Source: Treponema sp. (GTDB taxonomy: Bacteria; Spirochaetota; Spirochaetia; Treponematales; Breznakiellaceae). From it: a stretch of 17,324 nt of DNA. Below, one piece after another: positions 1 through 6,069 of this stretch; position 1 is the first letter of the stretch, and each line of letters begins with the position of its first letter. The stretch is taken from assembly GCA_009785545.1 (NCBI GenBank), contig WQWD01000014.1, forward strand, positions 1 through 17,324. The letters are read 5' to 3'. Under the pieces are notes generated by a model. That model was given only the letters and a program-made list of their open reading frames with translations. It searched no databases and had not been told where the DNA came from. The position numbers and the translations under genes were made by a program.

Positions 1-2
1 CA

Positions 3-19
3 CCCCCCCCCCCCCCCCC
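3..19. repeat. Poly-C homopolymer tract (17 C)
   Basis: Seventeen consecutive C residues lie at the very left edge of the window. Homopolymeric G/C tracts are known slippage-prone sites that cause phase variation in several bacteria, including treponemes. Here the tract is about 245 bases upstream of the surface lipoprotein start, so it could affect that gene's transcription, or it may simply mark a contig edge where assembly stopped. Which of these holds cannot be decided from the window. Confidence 0.8.
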
Positions 20-248
20 ATATACTATTTAGCAATCGGCAAAAAATAAGAAACAACAAAAATATAACCTTTTCCTCTCAATTGAGTCATTTTGACACAT
101 CTCGCAATGATTTTGCGGTGTTTTTAAGTAATTTACTAATAATTTTAAGAAAAACTCTAAACAGTTTGGGTATTTTATCTAAACGTTCCAGTAATCTACT
201 GATTTCTGTATGGAAGTCTAAATTTGTCGGCGGCGACGTAAAAGCCGC
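20..248 (+). other. Upstream region of the LRR lipoprotein gene
   Basis: About 230 AT-rich bases precede the lipoprotein gene. A TTG-initiated frame (82-267) is open across most of it and ends in an ATGA overlap with the lipoprotein start. It has no ribosome binding site and no recognisable product, so I do not call it a gene. TTGACA occurs at 92-97 but no convincing -10 follows at 16-18 bases. A weak hairpin (CGCAA/TTGCG, 103-117) is followed by GTG and five T. I see nothing else. Confidence 0.4.
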
Positions 249-256
249 AAGGAGGT
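249..256 (+). promoter_or_regulatory. Strong ribosome binding site for the LRR lipoprotein
   Basis: AAGGAGGT lies 7 bases before the ATG at 264. It is a full match to the anti-Shine-Dalgarno sequence and fixes the start of the lipoprotein gene. Confidence 0.85.
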
Positions 257-263
257 TTTTAGA

Positions 264-1436
264 ATGAAAAACTTTTTGAATTTTTTCTGGATTATCGCCA
301 TGATAGCGGCGATGGGGCTTTTATTCGCGGCGTGCGACATGGAAAACGGTTATGAGAACGGCGGAAGCAACGAATTTCTGTTTGAACGACACGGCAATGG
401 ATACAGAATTCTTGGCTATTTCGACAACGACGACATACCACAGCAAGATAGTGTGTTGGTTATTCCAGCCACCCACAACGGGCTGCCCGTTGTTGCCATT
501 GGGAATGATGCGTTTAGGGACAACAACCTGACCTGTGTTACTATTCCAGACAGCGTGACTTTCATTGGGAATTTGGCGTTTATGGACAACAACCTGACCA
601 GCGTTACCATTGGCAACAGCGTGACTTCCATTGGTGGTAGCGCGTTTATGAACAACAACCTGACCAGCGTTACCATCCCCAACAGCGTGACTTCCATTTG
701 GGGTGGTGCGTTTGCGAACAACAACCTGACCAGCGTTACCATTGGCAACAGCGTGACTTCCATTTGGGATTGGGCGTTTGCGTGGAACAACCTGACCAGC
801 GTTACCATCCCCAACAGCGTGACTTCCATCGAGCATTGGGCGTTTATGGACAACAACCTGACCAGCGTTACCATTGGCAACAGCGTGACTTCCATTGGGG
901 ATAGTGCGTTTGCGAACAACAACCTGACCAACGTTACCATTCCTGACAGCGTGACTTCCATTTGGAATTACGCATTTAGTAACAACAACCTGACCAACGT
1001 TACCATTGGCAACAGCGTGACTTCCATTTGGAGTTACGCATTTAGTAACAACAACCTGACCAGCGTTACCATTCCAGACAGCGTGACTTTCATTGATAGT
1101 AGCGCGTTTGAGAGCAACAACCTGACCAGCGTTACCATTGGCAACAGCGTGACTTCCATTGGGGATAGTGCGTTTATGAACAACAACCTGACCAGCGTTA
1201 CCATTGGCAACAGCGTGACTTCCATTGGGGATAGTGCGTTTGAGAACAACAACCTGACCAACGTTACCATTCCCAACAGCGTGACTTCCATTGGGGGTGT
1301 GGCGTTTTTTGGGAACAACAACCTGACCAGCGTTACCATCCCGTTTGCCACTCTCGAGGCAGCCGATGCAGCTTGGGGGGGAACGGAGTGGCGATTTGGC
1401 ATACCTGTCACAGTTACTTGGGTTTTTGCACCGTAA
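264..1436 (+). CDS. BspA-like leucine-rich-repeat surface lipoprotein
   Basis: A 390-residue exported protein. The N-terminus has a hydrophobic segment (residues 4-23) ending in LFAAC, so Cys24 is the likely lipidated residue; spirochaetal lipoboxes are often this loose. After a short linker (25-75) come about thirteen tandem repeats of 22 residues with the pattern NLTxVTIxxSVTSIxxxAFxxN, the LRR_5/BspA type (Treponema pallidum LRR subfamily). The last unit runs into a short cap ending in a Trp-rich stretch. BspA-like proteins are cell-surface adhesins or interaction proteins in oral and gut bacteria. The gene has a perfect ribosome binding site. Repeat units differ mainly at positions 15-17 and 20-21, while the rest is nearly identical even in silent positions. 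No partner gene is adjacent; the next gene downstream points the other way. The family is confident, the ligand unknown. Confidence 0.9.
   Translation: MKNFLNFFWIIAMIAAMGLLFAACDMENGYENGGSNEFLFERHGNGYRILGYFDNDDIPQQDSVLVIPATHNGLPVVAIGNDAFRDNNLTCVTIPDSVTFIGNLAFMDNNLTSVTIGNSVTSIGGSAFMNNNLTSVTIPNSVTSIWGGAFANNNLTSVTIGNSVTSIWDWAFAWNNLTSVTIPNSVTSIEHWAFMDNNLTSVTIGNSVTSIGDSAFANNNLTNVTIPDSVTSIWNYAFSNNNLTNVTIGNSVTSIWSYAFSNNNLTSVTIPDSVTFIDSSAFESNNLTSVTIGNSVTSIGDSAFMNNNLTSVTIGNSVTSIGDSAFENNNLTNVTIPNSVTSIGGVAFFGNNNLTSVTIPFATLEAADAAWGGTEWRFGIPVTVTWVFAP
525..1343 (+). repeat. Tandem 66-bp repeat array inside the LRR gene
   Basis: Twelve units begin at 525 and recur every 66 bases (591, 657, 723, 789, 855, 921, 987, 1053, 1119, 1185, 1251). 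The last is one codon longer (next begins 1320), followed by a partial unit. Most codons are identical among units. Units often alternate between TIGNSVTSI and TIP(N/D)SVTSI forms, giving a partial 132-bp superperiod. The array explains the long open frames on the opposite strand. Confidence 0.95.
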
Positions 1437-1481
1437 TAGGCGGGACGCACTCATGCATAATTGAACAAACACCCTGCACGG

Positions 1482-1778
1482 GTACACAATGGGACTGTGG
1501 GCTGCGGGGCTGGCAGGGAAAAACATCTCTAGTGTTCTGTCTTATTCAAATGCCACAATGTCACGTTAAGTTAATTCTTTATTACATAAAGAATTAACGC
1601 ACTTTGTCATCCCGCTAACCGAATAAGACAGAACACTAAGACTCCCCGCCGAGAGACCCCGTAGGGGGCTCTGGAGCGGTGACCTCAACCGAGCCCAGTA
1701 TGGGCGAAGGTTCCCCTCTTGACTCTTCGCAGGAGTTTTTCCCTGACAGACTCCGCAGTCCGCAGTCCCATTGCGTAC
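1482..1778. repeat. Outer imperfect inverted repeat between convergent genes
   Basis: The left arm (1482-1524) and right arm (1735-1778) are imperfect inverted copies of about 43 bases; when one is reverse-complemented they share GTAC, CAATGGGACTG, CTGCGG and CAGGGAAAAAC blocks. A weaker match (TAGGCGG...AC) may extend both arms outward, to about 1435 and 1790. The interior holds the MITE-like element (1530-1638) and two small hairpins, near 1654-1672 and GCCCA/TGGGC at 1693-1705. The whole 1437-1786 stretch has no credible gene. It could be two inverted copies of an extragenic repeat or the ends of a small non-autonomous element. Confidence 0.7.
1530..1638. mobile_element. MITE-like palindromic element with TA ends
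   Basis: The 18-base ends at 1530-1547 and 1621-1638 are perfect inverted repeats, each bounded by a TA dinucleotide. A second perfect inverted repeat of 13 bases (1570-1582 and 1586-1598, loop of 3) sits in the middle. The element is 109 bases long and codes for nothing. Size, terminal repeats and TA borders fit a MITE mobilised in trans by an IS630/Tc1-mariner type transposase. No transposase is in the window, so mobility is inferred. Confidence 0.6.
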
Positions 1779-1786
1779 GAGTCCGC

Positions 1787-2116
1787 CTACTTAGCTTGAT
1801 TCCGCTTATGCTCACGCATGGCAAGCACCATAATCACCACAAACAAAGCAAGCAGGAAAATGATAGAAAAAATAAGGGCTAACAAATTGCCGCCGTCTTC
1901 GTCAACTTCAACAGGAGCGCCGACAATAAATGTTGACGGATCTATCTCAACTCTGGTGTCTGTAAGAATGACGACCAAAGCGATTATAACCGTCAATATC
2001 ATTACAGCGATAGCGATAATACTTACCAAACGAGTATGAAAAGTCGATTTTTTGTCCAAAGCCATAAAAACCATGGCTCCCAATATAGCAATACCAAGTA
2101 AAATACCTAAAAACAT
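1787..2116 (-). CDS. Small three-helix membrane protein, unknown function
   Basis: A 109-residue protein of no recognised family. It has three hydrophobic segments (about residues 1-20, 28-53 and 78-99) separated by short polar stretches. The loop after the second helix is acidic (EVDEDGG), and the C-terminus is basic (REHKRNQAK). No signal peptidase site or catalytic motif is visible, so an integral inner-membrane protein is the safest reading. The gene is divergent from the ferredoxin gene, the two starts being 85 bases apart, and its stop lies 9 bases from the outer inverted repeat. Its ribosome binding site is weak. Clean coding with normal membrane-protein composition makes it probably real. 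Confidence 0.6.
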   Translation of the reverse strand: MFLGILLGIAILGAMVFMALDKKSTFHTRLVSIIAIAVMILTVIIALVVILTDTRVEIDPSTFIVGAPVEVDEDGGNLLALIFSIIFLLALFVVIMVLAMREHKRNQAK

Positions 2117-2143
2117 CTTATTTTATTTTCGGTGTTTTATGCC

Positions 2144-2172
2144 TTGCCAACAAGCGGTTTATGTGGTAACTT
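2144..2172 (+). promoter_or_regulatory. Probable sigma-70 promoter for the ferredoxin operon
   Basis: TTGCCA (2144-2149) and TAACTT (2167-2172) are separated by exactly 17 bases. Transcription would start near 2179, leaving a leader of about 23 bases with a GAGGT ribosome binding site before the ATG at 2202. Confidence 0.5.
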
Positions 2173-2201
2173 AGAGTTAATTTATTACAGTGAGGTAAAA
2201 T

Positions 2202-2372
2202 ATGGCTCATAAAATTACTGACGATTGTGTTAGTTGCGGCGTATGTGTGACAGATTGTCCACTGGAAGCTATCTTTGAAAAAGACGGACAGTACATCATC
2301 GATGCCGGCAAATGCACAGATTGCGGCGCTTGTGTCGCTTCATGTCCGGCAGATGCTATCGTTCAAGGGTAA
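2202..2372 (+). CDS. Small 2[4Fe-4S] ferredoxin
   Basis: A 56-residue protein with two CxxCxxCxxxCP cluster motifs: Cys9, 12, 15, 19 and Cys38, 41, 44, 48, each closing with CP. This is the classical clostridial-type bacterial ferredoxin, a soluble low-potential electron carrier used by anaerobes, for example with pyruvate:ferredoxin oxidoreductase or hydrogenase. Length and spacing are typical and there is no extra domain. The start is set by GAGGT seven bases upstream of ATG. The TAA stop is only three bases before the TTG start of the downstream M23 peptidase, so the two can be translated in sequence. An apparent intrinsic terminator 25 bases after the stop would let the ferredoxin be made alone. 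Its physiological partner is not in the window. Confidence 0.95.
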   Translation: MAHKITDDCVSCGVCVTDCPLEAIFEKDGQYIIDAGKCTDCGACVASCPADAIVQG

Positions 2373-2375
2373 AAT

Positions 2376-3341
2376 TTGCTAACAGCGTTAAAAACTGGCA
2401 AGGGAGTCACCCTTGCCTTTTTTTTCTTTTTTCTTATCACCACGCACATAAACCAAGTTGATGCTCAGCAATTGAGCGGCACTGGTTACCCTGTGATAAA
2501 CAGGCTCGACCCGACTGATCTAAGTTTTCGGCAATTTATAAACGATGTTCAGGCAAACAGAAGAAGGGTTGCGCAAATACGCTGGAGGCCTCTGGATGCC
2601 GCAGAAAACCTGACAATTTTTCAGTATACGGTCAGGCAGGGCGAAGACTTGTTCTTTCTTGCCGCACGCACAAATATCCCTTTTTCGGCAATCGCTACCC
2701 TCAACAGGTTAAATAACCCGACAGCGCTGGAAGCGGGAACACAGATTTTGCTTCCGTCCAGCCCGGGGCTTTTTATTCCACGAAACATCGAGAATGACTT
2801 TGAAATGATACTGACAACAGCACGCCAAAACATAGAGCAAGGCAGCGAGGCATTTGTCGAACTGAGAATCAGAAAAGCTGGCGATCCGCAGGTTTTTTAC
2901 TTTCTTCCCGGAGCGGACTTTTCGCCGACAGAGAGAGCGTTTTTCCTTAATTCTGGGTTTCGTTTTCCTCTGCGTCAATTTCGTATTACAAGCAGTTTCG
3001 GCATGAGAGCTGATCCATTCGGCGGACACCCTCATTTTCATCAAGGGATAGATTTGGCAGCTCCTTTGGGAACCGAAGTTTTTGCGGCAGCCGAAGGCAT
3101 TGTAACAGCGATTGGGTATGACCCGATATACGGAAATTACATAATTATCAGACACCGAAATAATTGGACAAGCTTGTATGGACATCTGCAAAGAGTTGAA
3201 ACATACTTGCAAGCATCAGTAAATTCTGGTACCCTTATAGGAAGAGTTGGTTCTACAGGTCTATCCACAGGTCCGCATTTGCATTTTGAACTTCGACAGG
3301 ATGGAAGGCCGTTTGACCCGGCAGGAAGGCTCCGCCCGTAG
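2376..3341 (+). CDS. Secreted LysM-M23 peptidoglycan endopeptidase
   Basis: A 321-residue envelope enzyme expected to cut peptidoglycan cross-links in the periplasm. The signal peptide covers residues 1-30 (basic KTGK, core LAFFFFFLI, cleavage after VDA). A LysM peptidoglycan-binding domain spans about 82-128. The zinc peptidase domain spans about 201-315: H222 and D226 (HxxxD), H270 (YGHL) and H301/H303 (HLHFE) match the M23 (LytM) active site, so it should be catalytic. I chose the TTG at 2376 because the next in-frame start, TTG at 2472, would lose the signal peptide, and because AAGGG lies six bases upstream inside the ferredoxin stop region. The oddity is that codons 8-19 of the signal peptide are themselves an intrinsic-terminator sequence. 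A secreted protein gene follows 43 bases downstream. Confidence 0.9.
   Translation: MLTALKTGKGVTLAFFFFFLITTHINQVDAQQLSGTGYPVINRLDPTDLSFRQFINDVQANRRRVAQIRWRPLDAAENLTIFQYTVRQGEDLFFLAARTNIPFSAIATLNRLNNPTALEAGTQILLPSSPGLFIPRNIENDFEMILTTARQNIEQGSEAFVELRIRKAGDPQVFYFLPGADFSPTERAFFLNSGFRFPLRQFRITSSFGMRADPFGGHPHFHQGIDLAAPLGTEVFAAAEGIVTAIGYDPIYGNYIIIRHRNNWTSLYGHLQRVETYLQASVNSGTLIGRVGSTGLSTGPHLHFELRQDGRPFDPAGRLRP
2397..2432 (+). terminator. Intrinsic terminator overlapping the M23 signal-peptide codons
   Basis: A perfect 8-bp stem (GGCAAGGG 2397-2404, CCCTTGCC 2410-2417) with a 5-base loop is followed by eight T, one C and six T. It is a textbook rho-independent terminator 25 bases after the ferredoxin stop. 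The U-tract codes for the poly-Phe core of the downstream signal peptide, so it would act as a terminator or attenuator within the operon. Confidence 0.75.
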
Positions 3342-3384
3342 TACAACAAACCATACAAACAAGTTTGTACGGCGGAAGAAAACG

Positions 3385-4386
3385 ATGGACGATGGACAAA
3401 GTATGAAGGCAGTGGGAAAACTATTAATTATCTTTTTAATCTTCCCTATACAAATATTGTACGCTGAATCATTTCGTACACAGGTAGATGGCTCGATTTT
3501 AGTAACGACAGAAAGAGCTGTCGAAGAGCGGACATCCATTGGAGTAAACTCGGCTGTACTTATCAACCTTGGCTCTGACGCTCGTTTTTTAAGAGGAATC
3601 GAGCTGGAAATTACAGCGCCTCAAAACTGGCTGCAATACAGGGGCGCTTTAGCCATGTCGGTGTTTAGCCAAATCAGCCCGCAAACCGCTTCGGGAATAA
3701 CCGATTTCACAGGCAGACGGATGGCGTCCGAACTTATGCCTGCAAGGCTGAGGATCATCTACCACATTCCGCTCCGCACGGCGCACGGCTTACGAACCAC
3801 CACCACCGTAACAGTTCCCACAGCCGTCATTCCTTCGGAAAATTTCCCTATAGTGTTCAGATTGACGCCGATTGACAAAGGCCTGCCTCGAACTTTCGAG
3901 CAAATGCGCTTTAATTTCACGGCACGTCCAATTTTGAGCGATGAAGGTGCAGTCAGGATTGTCACCCGCTTCCCTCCCCAACTTACAGACAGACCTTTTA
4001 CGGTATTGATAAACGACAATGTCATAACCAATTTATCAACAGAAATCATTTTAAGAGAAGGCGAACATCATTTGGTGGTTCTTTCCGATTATTACCGCAA
4101 CGAAAGCCGCCGTTTTGTCGTAGAAAGGGCAAGGGTTGTCGATTTAGTCATAGAATTGCAGGATCCCACCCCAATAATTATATTCGAAGGCCCTCAAAAC
4201 GCATCGATTTTCCTGAACAACACCCTCGTCTCGGACGCCCGCCAGCCAATCATGGTAGAACCGGGAACGCACGAAATCAGATTCCAAATCGGCGATTATA
4301 CGATAATACGAACGCTAAATGTCCAGCGTGGCAGAACCTACCGTGTCGCCCTTGACATCGACATAAATATCCACGAAGAAAACTAA
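3385..4386 (+). CDS. Secreted protein with C-terminal PEGA-like beta domains
   Basis: About 333 residues from the ATG at 3385, chosen because GGAAG lies six bases upstream. The frame is open further upstream, but that part overlaps the M23 gene. A second ATG (3403) begins the signal peptide itself but has no ribosome binding site. The N-terminus is basic, then strongly hydrophobic (KLLIIFLIFPIQILYA), ending in a YAES-type cleavage site. The middle is beta-rich with no family I recognise. The last 120 residues form two consecutive segments (about 205-265 and 266-333) with LREGEHHLVV and VEPGTHEIRF motifs, as in PEGA domains, which are common in spirochaetal envelope proteins. It is the last gene before the terminator at 4520 and is probably co-transcribed with the M23 peptidase, so a role at the cell wall or outer membrane is plausible. 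Confidence 0.75.
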   Translation: MDDGQSMKAVGKLLIIFLIFPIQILYAESFRTQVDGSILVTTERAVEERTSIGVNSAVLINLGSDARFLRGIELEITAPQNWLQYRGALAMSVFSQISPQTASGITDFTGRRMASELMPARLRIIYHIPLRTAHGLRTTTTVTVPTAVIPSENFPIVFRLTPIDKGLPRTFEQMRFNFTARPILSDEGAVRIVTRFPPQLTDRPFTVLINDNVITNLSTEIILREGEHHLVVLSDYYRNESRRFVVERARVVDLVIELQDPTPIIIFEGPQNASIFLNNTLVSDARQPIMVEPGTHEIRFQIGDYTIIRTLNVQRGRTYRVALDIDINIHEEN

Positions 4387-4519
4387 TTTCTCCGCATTTA
4401 ACCAAAACAAACCTTAAAATATCTACTCAAGAAAAGGAAGCTTCATGGCGATAATAAAAATGTCGGGATTATAGTTCCCCTCCCAAATCACTATAATTCC
4501 GATATGCCTCAAGGGCATG
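4387..4519 (+). other. Structured intergenic stretch with a nine-codon mini-ORF
   Basis: This stretch lies between the envelope gene and its terminator. A nine-codon frame (4445-4474, MAIIKMSGL) is preceded by AAGGAAG. A hairpin follows: CGGGATTATAGT (4464-4475) pairs with ACTATAATTCCG (4490-4501), 12 bp with one G-U pair. A short ATGCC/GGCAT stem comes next, then the terminator. It could be the 3' untranslated region, a small RNA, or an unrelated leader. I recognise no known RNA family: it lacks the conserved SRP RNA and tmRNA signatures. Confidence 0.4.
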
Positions 4520-4555
4520 GAGCTGTTCGAATCACTTCGAGCAGCTCTTTTTTTT
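4520..4555 (+). terminator. Strong intrinsic terminator of the ferredoxin-peptidase operon
   Basis: A 12-bp stem with one G-U pair (GAGCTGTTCGAA 4520-4531, TTCGAGCAGCTC 4536-4547), a 4-base loop and eight T (4548-4555). It closes the transcription unit that starts at the ferredoxin. Confidence 0.92.
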
Positions 4556-4595
4556 GCCCAAGCCCTTCTGCCTATGATTGTAATCACAGACTCCG

Positions 4596-4624
4596 TTGAT
4601 TCGTTGTAGTTTTTTAGCTATAAT
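4596..4624 (+). promoter_or_regulatory. Near-consensus sigma-70 promoter, apparently leaderless
   Basis: TTGATT (4596-4601), a 17-base spacer and a perfect TATAAT (4619-4624). The normal start point, seven bases after the -10, is 4631, which is exactly the A of the ATG of the next gene. No Shine-Dalgarno sequence is present. The transcript should therefore be leaderless. Confidence 0.75.
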
Positions 4625-4630
4625 ACATCG

Positions 4631-6058
4631 ATGAAGCAAAAAACAAATGATGATCAAGATCAGGTAAAACTAAAACCTTTTATGGGTATCCGCCCCGGCG
4701 TATATCTCACTGTAATATATTCGATAATACTTTTGACTGTTATCTTTTTTCTGTTCGTGTTTCCGGGAATCAGAACCGCCAACGCGGCATTGGTTGTAAA
4801 AACTCAGCCGTCGGGAGCGGCGATCAGGATAAATGATGTTTACATGGGGCTTTCCGGGACTCGGATAATCATACCAAGAGGTACTTATACAATCACCGCC
4901 GTTATGCCCGGTTTTGAAAGCCAATCATCTGTCCAAGAGGTTTCCGGGCGTGTATTTGGCTCACGGTTTTTCCCCAGATTGCACACAATAGAAAAGACAT
5001 TGACAACAGCCGATCCGTCGGCAGCTTTCGCCTTGTACGCCCATGATTTTGCCTCGTGGACTTTCGGAGGAGAGGCAACTGAAATCTGGCAAATACCAAT
5101 GAGCCTGTCCGAAGGAGCTTACCGCACCGGCAGAAAACAAACAACAGAAAACAGACAGGCATTTCAGGATAAACTTCTGGCGGCTTCACGTTTTAGTGTA
5201 ACAAGAGCGGGAACACGAGATCTTATTCGGGCTAAAGCCTTGATTGACGGCGGCGGGAATACTCCCTCTCCGTTAACATTGCTTGGCAGTATATCTGAGA
5301 CACTGGTTTTCCTGTCGGAAAATCCGGGCAGTGCGGCATGGTTGTCACGTTTGTTTCCGGGTGTTCACGAAATCAGAACTTCCCAATGGGCAAACGATGA
5401 ACGGGACATTGAGACATCTTTTGTTCCCGATAATACTGCCCCGCTTTTGGCTGGAGGGAATCAATTTAACTTGGCAGGGATGGCTTTCAGAAACATGGGG
5501 GCGGGAACTTTGTTCAGCGGCAACGCCAATGCCTTAAAACCTTACGGCAACGGCGTATACATTAACAGTTTTTTAATTAGCGAAACGCCTGTTCCCCGCC
5601 CGTTATTCGAAACTTTCCTTAACGAAAACCCCGAATGGCGGGAACATCAAAGAGATTATTTCCCGAACGATATTTCGACTCTGCCGCTGGAAACACACAA
5701 CAGATATATTTACGGAATAACATGGCAGGTCGCCGAAGCATTTTGCCGCTGGCTTACAGGGCTTCTTCCGCCGGGAATGGCTGATATGGAAGTCAGGCTG
5801 CCGACAGAGCATGAATGGGAATATGCGGCTATCAGTATCGGCTCAATGTTAAATGCAGGCTGGGAATGGTGCGCCGATCCATTCGCCCAGCAGCACTTTA
5901 TCTCTGCCCCTTGGCAGGCTGTCGAAGCAGTCGGCTCGCCTGACCGTTCTCTGCGAGGCAGACAGACGACCGCCGCCGCAATAACCAGAGCTTCCCTGCC
6001 TCTTGAGTTTTCGTCTCCTTTTGTAACTTTTCGGCCGGTAATTGCGCCACGCAGATAA
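4631..6058 (+). CDS. Membrane-anchored PEGA and FGE/SUMF1-like protein
   Basis: A 475-residue protein. A basic N-terminal tail is followed by one membrane helix (about residues 24-46, GVYLTVIYSIILLTVIFFLF). A PEGA domain spans about 52-95 (TQPSGAAIRINDVYMG, then PRGTYTITAVMPGFES). A middle region of unknown fold follows. The last 160 or so residues resemble the formylglycine-generating-enzyme/sulfatase-modifying domain: PVPRPLFETFLNENP, ITWQVAEAFCRWL, RLPTEHEWEYAA, WEWCADPF, then a degenerate ending. The two catalytic cysteines of true FGE are not recognisable, so it is probably a non-catalytic, C-type-lectin-like binding domain, as in many bacterial SUMF1-like proteins. It would be anchored in the inner membrane and face the periplasm. 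The gene starts at a leaderless promoter and lies 11 bases upstream of smpB, so the two are likely co-transcribed. Confidence 0.8.
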   Translation: MKQKTNDDQDQVKLKPFMGIRPGVYLTVIYSIILLTVIFFLFVFPGIRTANAALVVKTQPSGAAIRINDVYMGLSGTRIIIPRGTYTITAVMPGFESQSSVQEVSGRVFGSRFFPRLHTIEKTLTTADPSAAFALYAHDFASWTFGGEATEIWQIPMSLSEGAYRTGRKQTTENRQAFQDKLLAASRFSVTRAGTRDLIRAKALIDGGGNTPSPLTLLGSISETLVFLSENPGSAAWLSRLFPGVHEIRTSQWANDERDIETSFVPDNTAPLLAGGNQFNLAGMAFRNMGAGTLFSGNANALKPYGNGVYINSFLISETPVPRPLFETFLNENPEWREHQRDYFPNDISTLPLETHNRYIYGITWQVAEAFCRWLTGLLPPGMADMEVRLPTEHEWEYAAISIGSMLNAGWEWCADPFAQQHFISAPWQAVEAVGSPDRSLRGRQTTAAAITRASLPLEFSSPFVTFRPVIAPRR

Positions 6059-6069
6059 CAGGTTGTAAC

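Noticed and set aside
82..267. A 61-codon TTG-initiated frame overlapping the lipoprotein start by ATGA
   Set aside because: No ribosome binding site, no recognisable domain, and composition like AT-rich non-coding DNA. The ATGA overlap is suggestive of coupling but the lipoprotein has its own perfect ribosome binding site.
525..1343. Diversity-generating retroelement or CRISPR explanation for the 66-bp repeats
   Set aside because: No reverse transcriptase, template repeat or cas gene is present, substitutions are not adenine-biased, and the units are contiguous coding LRRs without spacers.
321..1526. Long open frames on the minus strand (321-1526, 416-961, 1034-1450) opposite the LRR gene
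   Set aside because: They are mirror products of the 66-bp tandem repeat, whose length is a multiple of three. They have repeat-artefact composition and no ribosome binding sites, and the plus-strand protein has a clear signal peptide and family.
3247..3384. Upstream extension of the secreted PEGA-like protein to 3247
   Set aside because: It would overlap the M23 gene by 95 bases and place 46 non-signal residues before a clear signal peptide. The ATG at 3385 has a GGAAG site.
4387..4555. SRP RNA, tmRNA or 6S RNA in the structured intergenic region near smpB
   Set aside because: The conserved SRP loop sequence and tmRNA end sequences are absent, and no extended 6S-like bubble is visible.
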